Of a DNA stretch of 17,582 nucleotides, positions 9,540 to 16,376 are shown piece after piece. The notes beneath the pieces were generated by a model that did not search any database, was not told the origin of the DNA, and was given only the letters and a program-made list of their open reading frames with translations. Position numbers and translations under genes: made by a program. The stretch lies in assembly GCA_937900575.1 (NCBI GenBank), contig CALCEI010000193.1, positions 1-17,582 of the forward strand, given 5' to 3'. This DNA comes from an uncultured Clostridia bacterium (GTDB taxonomy: Bacteria > Bacillota > Clostridia > Christensenellales > UBA1242). Each line of letters starts with the position of its first letter. Position 1 is the first letter of the stretch.

Positions 9540-9544
9540 AAAAG

Positions 9545-9566
9545 TCGGGCAAATGCCCGATTTTTT
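9545..9566 (+). terminator. Terminator of the SHOCT/YgjV gene pair
   Basis: TCGGGC (9545-9550), AAAT loop and GCCCGA (9555-9560) are followed by six T. The hairpin starts 5 nt after the stop codon. Its core nearly repeats that of the terminator at 8300-8315. Confidence 0.9.
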
Positions 9567-9570
9567 AAAC

Positions 9571-9594
9571 AAAAAAAAGACCATAAGGTCTTTT
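9571..9594 (-). terminator. Terminator of the GNAT gene (minus strand)
   Basis: AAAAGACC (9575-9582), ATAA loop and GGTCTTTT (9587-9594). On the minus strand the A run at 9571-9578 becomes the U tract. It lies 17 nt beyond the stop of the acetyltransferase and back to back with the plus-strand terminator at 9545-9566, closing a convergent gene pair. Confidence 0.8.
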
Positions 9595-9611
9595 GGTGCA
9601 TCAAAACAAGT

Positions 9612-10181
9612 CTATTCATCTATTATTATAAATTTATAGTTTTGTGAGTTGTAAAAACTTTTAAAATCTTCGTGTGATAACTTTACTTTGATTTCTTTTA
9701 CTTCTTTATTAAGAGTTGGGCAAAACACCATATCTTCGCCAATAGGTTTAAATCCAACTTTTTTATGTAGGTGTTCAGAATTTTTGTTAAACTCATAGTA
9801 TCCACTTATAATTTTATCAAGACCAATAATATCAAAGCCAACTTTTGCCATAGTTGCCCAAACTTCCGTGCCATAACCTTTGCCTTTATAATCTCTATGA
9901 AGCCAAATACCACCATTATCTGCATTTTTTTCATCTTTAATTGACAGGCTGGTTCCACCAATAACTCTGCTTGTATTCTTTAATGTGATAGCAAAATGAA
10001 AATGTTTGCTATCAGCTTTTTGTTTGCTTTTATTAATAAATATTCTAGCGTTTTGTTCAGTATATGGAAATGGAACTGTTAAATTTTTTGCAGTATCATA
10101 ATTATTCAATCCGTTTATTAAGGCGTCAACATCATTGTCTGTCCATTCTCTTAAAATTAGTCTATTTGTTTCTATTTTCAT
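9612..10181 (-). CDS. GNAT-family N-acetyltransferase (RimJ/RimL-like)
   Basis: The product is 189 residues, a normal length for a single-domain GNAT acetyltransferase, which transfers acetyl from acetyl-CoA to an amine. The N-terminus (ETNRLILREWTDNDVDAL) is typical of the RimJ/RimL branch (Acetyltransf_3). Residues 95-106 (HRDYKGKGYGTE) are the acetyl-CoA pyrophosphate-binding loop of motif A. FNKNSEHLHKKVGF at about 131-144 is the conserved Asn/Ser segment before the last core strands. RimJ and RimL acetylate ribosomal protein N-termini, but relatives act on many small amines, so the substrate cannot be inferred. The start is supported by AAGGAG on the minus strand (10188-10193), 6 nt from the ATG. 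A TATAAT -10 box lies at 10206-10211 with no good -35. The gene is monocistronic. Confidence 0.9.
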   Translation of the reverse strand: MKIETNRLILREWTDNDVDALINGLNNYDTAKNLTVPFPYTEQNARIFINKSKQKADSKHFHFAITLKNTSRVIGGTSLSIKDEKNADNGGIWLHRDYKGKGYGTEVWATMAKVGFDIIGLDKIISGYYEFNKNSEHLHKKVGFKPIGEDMVFCPTLNKEVKEIKVKLSHEDFKSFYNSQNYKFIIIDE

Positions 10182-10225
10182 ATTTTTCTCCTTACATTAA
10201 GGTGTATTATATATAAATCTGTTAA

Positions 10226-10260
10226 ACAAAAAGTCTAAACCGAGTTATTCGATTTAGACT
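10226..10260 (-). terminator. Terminator of the tRNA-Leu gene
   Basis: Arms AGTCTAAA (10232-10239) and TTTAGACT (10253-10260) enclose an inner CGA/TCG pairing with a GTTAT loop. The A run at about 10227-10232 gives the U tract on the minus strand. It lies 5 nt past the tRNA CCA end and just upstream of the GNAT promoter. Confidence 0.8.
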
Positions 10261-10265
10261 ATTCG

Positions 10266-10351
10266 TGGTGCCGAAGGAGGGGGTCGAACCCTCATGATAT
10301 TGCTATCGCAAGATTTTGAGTCTTGTGCGTCTGCCATTTCGCCACTTCGGC
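10266..10351 (-). tRNA. tRNA-Leu (anticodon CAA)
   Basis: The gene is 86 nt on the minus strand with an encoded 3' CCA (TGG at 10266-10268 on the plus strand). The acceptor stem GCCGAAG pairs with CTTCGGC, with discriminator A. The anticodon stem-loop is CAAGA-CTCAAAA-TCTTG, giving anticodon CAA, which reads UUG. The T arm is GAGGG-TTCGACC-CCCTC. The long variable arm GATA-GCAA-TATC marks a class II tRNA and agrees with leucine. Confidence 0.97.
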
Positions 10352-10364
10352 TTAAAACACATTT

Positions 10365-10393
10365 AATATAACATAAATATTTAAATTTGGCAA
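10365..10393 (-). promoter_or_regulatory. Promoter of tRNA-Leu (minus strand)
   Basis: Read on the minus strand: TTGCCA (10388-10393), 17-nt spacer, TATATT (10365-10370). The predicted start is a few nt upstream of the mature tRNA 5' end at 10351. Confidence 0.6.
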
Positions 10394-10427
10394 GAGATTT
10401 TATTATATTTTTGAAACACACATTTGT

Positions 10428-10455
10428 TTGTTTTTTTGTTTGTTTGTGGTATAAT
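10428..10455 (+). promoter_or_regulatory. polA promoter with extended -10, predicting a leaderless mRNA
   Basis: A perfect TATAAT (10450-10455) is preceded by TGG, an extended -10 TGn. A weak -35 TTGTTT lies at 10428-10433 with a 16-nt spacer, inside a T/G-rich tract. Transcription starting 7 nt after the -10 would begin at 10462, the A of the polA ATG. There is no ribosome binding site between the -10 box and the ATG. Confidence 0.6.
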
Positions 10456-10461
10456 ATTGAT

Positions 10462-12990
10462 ATGGAAAAATTTGTTGTTATTGATGGCAACAGTTTAATA
10501 AACCGTGCGTTTTATGGCTTGCCACCTTTAAGAAGTTTATCTGGCAAACCTTGTGGCGCAGTTTTTGGGTTTGTTAACATGATGCTTAACTTAACATTAA
10601 AAGAAAAACCAAAGTACTTGGTTTGCGTTTTTGATGCCGGCAAGCACACTTTTAGGCATGATATGTATGATGGTTATAAAGCAAACCGTGACCACATGCC
10701 AGAAGATTTGGCAGTGCAGTTGCCAATTCTTAAAAACCTTCTTAAAGCAATGGGTATTTTGGTGGTTGAGCAACCTGAAATTGAAGCAGATGATTTGGTG
10801 GGTTCTTTCACGCGCAAATTTGATGAAGAATTTATTTTGATTTCTGGGGATAGAGATTTGTTCCAATTGGTTAACAACAACACAACTGTTTGGTTCACAC
10901 AAAAGGGTATTTCTAATGTGCTTAAAGTTGACCCTGAAACACTTAAAAAAGAATTTGGCATTGAGCCATACCAAGTTATTGAAATGAAATCTATTATGGG
11001 GGATAGTTCGGATTGCATTCCTGGTGTTGCAGGAATTGGAAAAGTTGGCGCACAAAAGTTGCTTCAACAATATCAAAACTTGGATAACATTTATGCACAC
11101 ATTGATGAAATTACCGGTTCCACCAAAGAAAAATTGTTGGCAAACAAAGAAATGGCATATCTTTCACATGAACTTGCCACAATTAAAGTTGATGTTGAAT
11201 TGCCATATAGTTTGGAAGATTGTTTGTTTAAAACACCTTTCAATAAAGAAGTTTATGATTTGATGCATGAATTAGATTTTAAAAGTTTAATTACACGCAG
11301 TGAACTTTTTGATTTAACTGGTGCAGAGTTAGAGCAAACACATTTTGAAATTAAGGAAGTTGCAACCAAAGAAATAAATTCAAGCGCTGATGTTACGGAG
11401 ATGTTGGGTGCACTTAAAAATTCGGTTGCAGTTTATGAAGATAATTTAAGTTTTACCTTTGGCGTGAAAGATGTTGAATATGTTTTATACAAGAATTCTG
11501 CATTATTTAATGAAAATTTAACAAAAATTAAAGAATTTTTTGAAAGTGACACAGAAAAAATTTGTTTTGATTGTAAAGCTTTGATGCATGAATTGAGTTT
11601 TTATGGCATTGAACTTAAGAATTATTTTGATGTTTCCATTGCAATTTACATTGCCAACGAGATGGACGCAGAAATCACTTTGGAAGAAGCAACAAAACTT
11701 AACAGTTTGGAAGGCGTAAGCAACTGTGGTGCTTTGTTTACCTTAAAAGAAATTTACTTGAAAAAACTTAAAGAAAATGCACAGTTTGATTTATACAAAG
11801 ACATTGAACTTCCACTTGTAAAAGTTTTGTTTGAAATGGAAAAGGTTGGCATAAAAGTTAATGCAGATGAAATTAGAAATTTGAGTGCAACTTACCATGT
11901 GGAATTAAACAGTTTGACAAAACAAATTTATGACATGGCTGGTGAAGAATTTAACATAAAAAGTCCAAAGCAACTTGAAACAATTTTGTTTGAAAAGTTG
12001 GGCATAAGTTACAAGGGCAAAAAGGGCACATCAATTGAAGTGCTTAATGCAATTTACAATAGGCACCCAATTGTGCCACTTATTGTGCGTTATAGAAAAA
12101 TTGCAAAGTTAATAAGCACGTATTTGGACGGTATGCTAACTTGTGTTGCAAGTGATGGGAAAATTCACACAACCTATATGCAACGCACAACTTCAACCGG
12201 AAGGTTGAGTAGCAGAGAGCCAAACTTACAAAATCTTCCAATCCGTGATGATGAAGGCAAAAATTTAAGAAAAATGTTTGTAAGTGCTTTTGAAGGTGGA
12301 AGCATTATTAGTGCCGATTATAACCAAATTGAACTTAGGCTTATTGCCAACTTCAGTGGTGATAAAAACATGATTGCAGATTACCTTTCCAACAAAGATG
12401 TGCACACTGCAACTGCAAGCAAAATTTTTGGTGTTGCTTTTGATGAAGTTACACCGAACATGCGCCGTGTTGCAAAAACAGTGAACTTTGGCATTATTTA
12501 TGGAATTAGCCCATATGGATTAAGTCAAAATTTGGGCAATTCTCCAAAAGAAGCAGGGGAATTTATTGATAGATACATGCAAATTTACCCAGAAGTTAAA
12601 GCATATGGCGAAAAGCAAATTGAAACGGCAAGGGAATTGGGCTATGTAAAAACAATTATGGGCAGAGTGCGCCATATTCCAGACATCAATTCTGGCAACC
12701 ACAACATGCGTGGTTTTGCCGAACGCACTGCAAAAAACATGCCACTTCAAGGAAGTGCAAGTGACATCATTAAAATTGCCATGGTGCGTGTGCTTAACAA
12801 AATGCAACAAGCAAACTTAAAAAGTAAGTTGATTTTGCAAATTCATGATGAACTTATTGTGGATTGCCACCCGGGTGAAGAACAAGTTGTTAAAACAATT
12901 TTGAAGGATGAAATGGAAAATGTTGTTCACCTTACTGTGCCACTTATTGTTGAAATAAGTGCCGGAAAAAACTTGTTTGAAGCAAAATAA
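10462..12990 (+). CDS. polA: DNA polymerase I (5' nuclease plus polymerase; proofreading domain decayed)
   Basis: The product is 842 residues and acts in Okazaki-fragment maturation and excision repair. The N-terminal 5' flap nuclease spans about 1-290: VVIDGNSLINRAFYG, EADDLVG, SGDRDLFQL and the helix-hairpin-helix GDSSDCIPGVAGIGKVGAQK. The middle domain has the 3'-5' exonuclease fold, but the DxE of ExoI is missing (VAVYEDN) and I see no ExoIII Asp, so proofreading is probably lost, as in many Firmicutes. The polymerase domain is intact: TTSTGRLSSREPNLQNLPIR; motif A DYNQIELR with D619; motif B RRVAKTVNFGIIYG with R668, K672, F676 and Y680; motif C IHDE with H795, D796, E797. I chose the ATG at 10462 because the family starts at MEKFVVIDG. 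An upstream in-frame TTG at 10387 would lie before the promoter. The predicted mRNA is leaderless. The gene is monocistronic. Confidence 0.97.
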   Translation: MEKFVVIDGNSLINRAFYGLPPLRSLSGKPCGAVFGFVNMMLNLTLKEKPKYLVCVFDAGKHTFRHDMYDGYKANRDHMPEDLAVQLPILKNLLKAMGILVVEQPEIEADDLVGSFTRKFDEEFILISGDRDLFQLVNNNTTVWFTQKGISNVLKVDPETLKKEFGIEPYQVIEMKSIMGDSSDCIPGVAGIGKVGAQKLLQQYQNLDNIYAHIDEITGSTKEKLLANKEMAYLSHELATIKVDVELPYSLEDCLFKTPFNKEVYDLMHELDFKSLITRSELFDLTGAELEQTHFEIKEVATKEINSSADVTEMLGALKNSVAVYEDNLSFTFGVKDVEYVLYKNSALFNENLTKIKEFFESDTEKICFDCKALMHELSFYGIELKNYFDVSIAIYIANEMDAEITLEEATKLNSLEGVSNCGALFTLKEIYLKKLKENAQFDLYKDIELPLVKVLFEMEKVGIKVNADEIRNLSATYHVELNSLTKQIYDMAGEEFNIKSPKQLETILFEKLGISYKGKKGTSIEVLNAIYNRHPIVPLIVRYRKIAKLISTYLDGMLTCVASDGKIHTTYMQRTTSTGRLSSREPNLQNLPIRDDEGKNLRKMFVSAFEGGSIISADYNQIELRLIANFSGDKNMIADYLSNKDVHTATASKIFGVAFDEVTPNMRRVAKTVNFGIIYGISPYGLSQNLGNSPKEAGEFIDRYMQIYPEVKAYGEKQIETARELGYVKTIMGRVRHIPDINSGNHNMRGFAERTAKNMPLQGSASDIIKIAMVRVLNKMQQANLKSKLILQIHDELIVDCHPGEEQVVKTILKDEMENVVHLTVPLIVEISAGKNLFEAK

Positions 12991-12999
12991 TAAGAAAAG

Positions 13000-13036
13000 A
13001 ATCACAAAATATGCTTAAATATTTGTGATTTTTTTT
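13000..13036 (+). terminator. polA terminator
   Basis: Arms AATCACAAA (13000-13008) and TTTGTGATT (13022-13030) are followed by a run of eight T (13029-13036), 9 nt after the polA stop. The 3' arm overlaps the -35 box of the next gene. Confidence 0.85.
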
Positions 13037-13051
13037 ATTTTAATATAGAAT
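13023..13051 (+). promoter_or_regulatory. Promoter of the MFS gene, overlapping the polA terminator
   Basis: TTGTGA (13023-13028), 17-nt spacer and TAGAAT (13046-13051). The predicted start at 13058-13059 coincides with the first ATG, and no Shine-Dalgarno sequence is present. The -35 lies in the 3' arm of the terminator hairpin and the spacer includes its T run. Confidence 0.5.
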
Positions 13052-13058
13052 ATCAGTA

Positions 13059-14384
13059 ATGATGGATGAAGCACGTAAGATATCTGCATTAAATAGAAAC
13101 GTTAAAATGAGCCCACTGTTCATTGCTTTGGCATGGGACGTGTTTTTTGTGTGGACAATTTCCACAATGTTTTTCCACGATATTAAAGAATTAAGTTATT
13201 CAGATATTATTATGTTGGATTCCATTTTGATGTTTATTGGTTGCATAATTTGTATTCCACTTACAAAATTATTCACAAAAGTTAGACCGGTTTTGGCAAC
13301 ACAAATTGGTTTGGTTGGATACATGGTTTATTTGCTTATTTGTATTTTCGGGCCAAAAGGAAACTTCTTGGTCTTTGCGTGTGCACAATTCTTTTTATCT
13401 TTTGGTTACATTGTTTGTGGAATAAAATCAAACACTGCGCTTACAAATTCTTTACATTTACTTAAACGTGATGGAGATTATCAACGTGTTTATGGCAATG
13501 GTTTAAGCATGGTTTATGTGCTGGAAGCTGTTGGTGCTGTTTTGATTACATATGTTTATAGTTGGAATCCTTTTGCATGCTATTGGGCATCTTTTGGTGT
13601 GGTTGTGTTTGCAGAAATTTGGTCTTTATTTATTACTGACCCAGATAAATTCCAAAAATCCAACATTAAAGTTGAAGCAACAGCAAAAAGTGAAGAAAAC
13701 AAGAAAAAGAAGAAAGGTAAAAATACCATCTTCAAAATTCTTGGATCAACATTCTTTGTGTTCTTGATTGCGTTTATGTTTATTATGCGTGGCACACTTT
13801 CCATTGTTAGTTCAGGTTTTAAAACATATCTTCAACAAATGATGGATGGGGGACATTTCCCTATGTGGTTGTTTGGTTATGTTTATGCTGCATATAAATT
13901 ATGCTCTGCATTGGCAAGTAGGTACCAATTTAAACTTGACCTTAAATATGGGGTAAGAAGCATAATTTTGTTCACCACATTGACGGTTGTAAGTTTTGTT
14001 ATTTGTGGTGTTGCATATTTAATAAATCCAACATCAATTGTAACCTTGATTATTATTATTGTGTTCTCATTTATTGAAGGTATGATATTTGCCCCTTGCA
14101 GAATTTTTGTTAATAACTACATGCAAGTATGCATTGAGCCAAAGGATATTGAAACAGCATATTCCATAAGGACAACGGTAGAGTATTTGGGCTATGCTTT
14201 AATAAGTATGCTTTATGCAAATCTGCTTTCTGGTTACGGCGATAACTATGGAAAAACTTCCCTTGTTTATATGGCAATTTTGGTTGTGCCAATTGCCATT
14301 GCAACGGCCTTGTTTATTAGGGCACTTTGCAAACAATATGCACAAAAGTATACAATTATTAAAGATAAATATAGCAAAGATTAA
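13059..14384 (+). CDS. MFS-type transporter, substrate unknown
   Basis: The product is 441 residues with about 12 hydrophobic membrane segments in two groups of six, separated by a Lys-rich cytoplasmic loop at about 210-225 (EENKKKKKGKN). Length and layout fit the Major Facilitator Superfamily. The segment FAPCRIFVNNYMQ and the long amphipathic stretch before helix 11 do not tell me the substrate. It lacks motifs I would use to call a sugar, drug or peptide porter with confidence. Two adjacent ATG codons (13059, 13062) could serve as start. There is no ribosome binding site, and the promoter at 13023-13051 predicts a transcript starting on the first ATG, so this mRNA may be leaderless. It is monocistronic, between the polA terminator and a bidirectional terminator shared with the SRP RNA gene. 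Confidence 0.75.
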   Translation: MMDEARKISALNRNVKMSPLFIALAWDVFFVWTISTMFFHDIKELSYSDIIMLDSILMFIGCIICIPLTKLFTKVRPVLATQIGLVGYMVYLLICIFGPKGNFLVFACAQFFLSFGYIVCGIKSNTALTNSLHLLKRDGDYQRVYGNGLSMVYVLEAVGAVLITYVYSWNPFACYWASFGVVVFAEIWSLFITDPDKFQKSNIKVEATAKSEENKKKKKGKNTIFKILGSTFFVFLIAFMFIMRGTLSIVSSGFKTYLQQMMDGGHFPMWLFGYVYAAYKLCSALASRYQFKLDLKYGVRSIILFTTLTVVSFVICGVAYLINPTSIVTLIIIIVFSFIEGMIFAPCRIFVNNYMQVCIEPKDIETAYSIRTTVEYLGYALISMLYANLLSGYGDNYGKTSLVYMAILVVPIAIATALFIRALCKQYAQKYTIIKDKYSKD

Positions 14385-14414
14385 AAAAAACCGAGTTAAA
14401 ACACTCGGTTTTTT
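14383..14414. terminator. Bidirectional terminator between the MFS gene and the SRP RNA gene
   Basis: AACCGAGT (14389-14396), 6-nt loop and ACTCGGTT (14403-14410). The T run at 14409-14414 serves the plus strand, and the A run at 14383-14390 gives a U tract for the minus-strand SRP RNA. The A run overlaps the transporter stop codon. Confidence 0.88.
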
Positions 14415-14421
14415 GTTTGGT

Positions 14422-14692
14422 GAATTGTACGTGCCAAATCTGAAACAAGTTGTTTGCTGGCATAACTATATTGCACTCCATCAAAGCAACCCTATAGCAC
14501 ACGCTGTATCCTTCTTAATGCTGCTGCCTTCCGGCTCTGACATGGTTCGTAGGGCAACATTGTATAAGACCTTAATTTCAACATACAACAAAGTTACTCA
14601 ACACAAACAAGTTTGCCCCGCGTAAAGCACATAGACCCTGCTAAAGTGGATTTCAGGTGTAGGGCACCACTAACTCCCCGTCCTGTACAACT
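14422..14692 (-). ncRNA. ffs: Signal recognition particle RNA, large Gram-positive type (scRNA)
   Basis: On the minus strand, the domain IV loop CAGAGCCGGAAGGCAGCAGC (inside 14521-14543) matches the conserved SRP core. The closing stem is GCC/GGC instead of the usual UCC/GGA, a paired change that keeps the helix around the GGAA tetraloop. Upstream, the segment GTTAGTGGTGCCCTAC and the following ATCCACTTTAGCAGGGT match the conserved 5' part of long bacterial SRP RNAs with an Alu domain. The ends pair (GTTGTAC near 14689 with GTACAAT near 14424), giving about 271 nt, the length known for Bacillus scRNA. The RNA binds Ffh and targets nascent membrane and secreted proteins to the translocon. A promoter and terminator flank it. 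Confidence 0.95.
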
Positions 14693-14699
14693 CACGAAT

Positions 14700-14728
14700 A
14701 TTATATACTAAACATAAAAAAAATACAA
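14700..14728 (-). promoter_or_regulatory. SRP RNA promoter (minus strand)
   Basis: On the minus strand: TTGTAT (14723-14728), 17-nt spacer, TATAAT (14700-14705). The predicted start at about 14693 agrees with the RNA 5' end deduced from base pairing. Confidence 0.8.
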
Positions 14729-14755
14729 TAGTTTTTTAAAACAAAACAAATTTAT

Positions 14756-14785
14756 TTGTAAAAGTTACATCAAATTTGTTATAAT
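14756..14785 (+). promoter_or_regulatory. Promoter of the CBS / methyltransferase / pseudouridine synthase operon
   Basis: TTGTAA (14756-14761), 18-nt spacer, TATAAT (14780-14785), divergent from the SRP RNA promoter. The ribosome binding site GAGGTG at 14795-14800 lies 5 nt before the ATG. Confidence 0.7.
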
Positions 14786-14805
14786 AATAACAACGAGGTG
14801 ATAAT

Positions 14806-15525
14806 ATGAAAACTACCAATGCAGAAAGATTTATTACAGCCTACAATACAATTGACTATAGTTTGCGTTCAATTTATGATTTTAAACGCAGTATGTCCTT
14901 TTCTGATGTTGTTAGAAGAAGTGTCGTTTTAAATTCAATTGTAAGAAAATATGAAGAAGATTTAATTGATTTTGGTAGATTAAGAAACGCAATTATTCAC
15001 AGTGGTAACAGCAAAATTACAATTGCAGAACCACATGATGATATTGTTGAACAAATTGAAAATTTGGCACAATTAATTTCCAAACCACCACATGCCATTG
15101 ACCGTGTTGGCAACAAGGAAGTTATTACCATTGCTTCTGATGTAAAAATTTCTGTTGTTATGGAACTTATGGCACGTACAGGGTACAGCAATTTGCCTGT
15201 TTATGAAGATAACAAGTTGTTGGGTGTTATTAATGCAAGGAAATTGTTGAATGTGCTTGGAAACAAAGTGGCAGAGCATGTTGATTTGCAAGAATACATT
15301 GAAAACACTTCTGTTGGCAATATTATAAGTTTAATGGGTGATGACTATTACTTTATTGTTGCCGATGAAAATTTGACAATTGATGCAGCTATGAATTATT
15401 TTGAAAATGACCGTAAACTGATGATTATTTTAATAACCAAAGATGGTAAAGAAACGGGCAAACCACTTGGAATCATTAGTCATGCTGATATCATTGATAT
15501 GAAAAAGATTTTGGACGTTTATTAA
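14806..15525 (+). CDS. HEPN-like / CBS-pair protein
   Basis: The product is 239 residues. The N-terminal 90 or so are all-helical and contain GRLRNAIIHSG, in which R60-N-A-I-I-H65 fits the Rx4-6H motif of HEPN domains, with the Asn after Arg that is usual in active HEPN ribonucleases. Two CBS domains follow, at about 105-150 (VMELMARTGYSNLPVYEDNK then LLGVINARKLL) and 170-234 (ending PLGIISHADII). CBS pairs bind adenosine nucleotides and act as regulatory sensors, so the protein may couple a nucleotide signal to the helical domain. Proteins of this layout occur in other Firmicutes, as far as I recall, usually annotated only as CBS-domain proteins. The start has a good ribosome binding site (GAGGTG). 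It is first in an operon with two probable RNA-modification enzymes, 1 nt before the next ATG. The HEPN assignment and any nuclease activity are inference from the motif. Confidence 0.75.
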   Translation: MKTTNAERFITAYNTIDYSLRSIYDFKRSMSFSDVVRRSVVLNSIVRKYEEDLIDFGRLRNAIIHSGNSKITIAEPHDDIVEQIENLAQLISKPPHAIDRVGNKEVITIASDVKISVVMELMARTGYSNLPVYEDNKLLGVINARKLLNVLGNKVAEHVDLQEYIENTSVGNIISLMGDDYYFIVADENLTIDAAMNYFENDRKLMIILITKDGKETGKPLGIISHADIIDMKKILDVY

Positions 15526-15526
15526 G

Positions 15527-16375
15527 ATGAAAGTTGCGCTTGATTGGAAAGACTATAAAATTATATCCACTGCAAACGGTGAAAAACTTGAAAACATTGG
15601 TGGATATACTTTTTTGCGTCCAGACCCACAGGTTATTTGGAATGTGGATAAGCATTTATCAACAAAAGTTGATGCGTGCTACAAACGTACAGCAAACAAA
15701 TCTGGTGAATGGACAAAAAGCGCACGTTTGCCATCTTCTTTTGTTATTGAAAGAAAGGGTGTAAAATTTCATATTGAAACAATGAGTTTTAAGCATATTT
15801 GCCTTTTTCCTGAACAGGCAGTTAATTGGGATATGATGACAGATTTAATTAAGAGTGCAAATAGGCCAATTAAAGTTTTAAATTTGTTTGCATATACTGG
15901 GGCAGCAAGCATTTGCTGTGCTTTGGCAGGGGCAAGTGTAACCCACGTTGACGCAGCAAAAAGCATGATTGATGTTGCAAAAATAAATGCAAAACTAAAC
16001 GGAATTGACAACATTAGATATATTCAAGATGATTGCATTAAATTTGTTGAACGTGAAATTAGGCGTGGAAACAACTACGATGTGATTATTATGGACCCAC
16101 CATCTTTTGGACGTGGGCCAAACGGCGAAACATGGAAGATTGAAGATAACATTTATAATTTTGTTAAACTTTGCAGTAAGGTGTTGAGCAAAAATCCACT
16201 TTTGGTGCTTATTAACAGTTATACAACAGGTCTTCAACCAACCGTTATGGCAAACATTTTGAATTCTACAATTGAAGGTGGCAAAACAGATTGCTACGAA
16301 GTTGGTTTGCCAACAGAAGAAAAAGGCATTGTGTTACCATGTGGTTGCAGTGCAATTAAAGTATTTAAGGATTAG
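15527..16375 (+). CDS. Class I SAM-dependent methyltransferase (COG1092/RlmI-like, without PUA domain)
   Basis: The product is 282 residues. The catalytic half resembles the C-terminal domain of RlmI/RlmK-type rRNA methyltransferases (Methyltrans_SAM, PF10672). Motif I NLFAYTGAAS at about 119-128 forms the SAM pocket; D142 (THVDAAK) is the acidic residue expected to contact the SAM ribose; DD at 168-169 follows; motif IV is MDPPSFGRG with DPP at 190-192. The N-terminus (GGYTFLRPDPQVIW) replaces the PUA domain of RlmI, as in shorter members of the group. The expected role is methylation of an rRNA base, but the site cannot be read from the sequence. The ATG is 1 nt after the stop of the CBS gene and has no strong ribosome binding site, so translation is probably coupled. 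The next gene is a pseudouridine synthase, which supports an RNA-modification role. Confidence 0.88.
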   Translation: MKVALDWKDYKIISTANGEKLENIGGYTFLRPDPQVIWNVDKHLSTKVDACYKRTANKSGEWTKSARLPSSFVIERKGVKFHIETMSFKHICLFPEQAVNWDMMTDLIKSANRPIKVLNLFAYTGAASICCALAGASVTHVDAAKSMIDVAKINAKLNGIDNIRYIQDDCIKFVEREIRRGNNYDVIIMDPPSFGRGPNGETWKIEDNIYNFVKLCSKVLSKNPLLVLINSYTTGLQPTVMANILNSTIEGGKTDCYEVGLPTEEKGIVLPCGCSAIKVFKD

Positions 16376-16376
16376 C

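Noticed and set aside
10400..10449. T/G-rich tract before polA as a replication or repeat element
   Set aside because: It is the -35/spacer region of the polA promoter; no DnaA boxes or longer repeat units are visible.
10387..10461. N-terminal extension of polA from an in-frame TTG at 10387
   Set aside because: It would place the polA promoter inside the coding region, the extension is low-complexity (KHTFVCFFVCLWY), and the Pol I family begins at MEKFVVIDG.
10597..11100. 167-residue minus-strand frame inside polA
   Set aside because: It lies wholly within the conserved 5' nuclease region of polA; Cys/Asn-rich shadow sequence without a start signal or recognisable domain.
14215..14625. 136-residue plus-strand frame across the transporter 3' end and the SRP RNA gene
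   Set aside because: It overlaps two well-supported features, passes through the terminator hairpin and has no ribosome binding site.
16272..16376. Longer start for the pseudouridine synthase
   Set aside because: The extra residues are the methyltransferase sequence in another frame; family similarity and the ribosome binding site begin at 16377.
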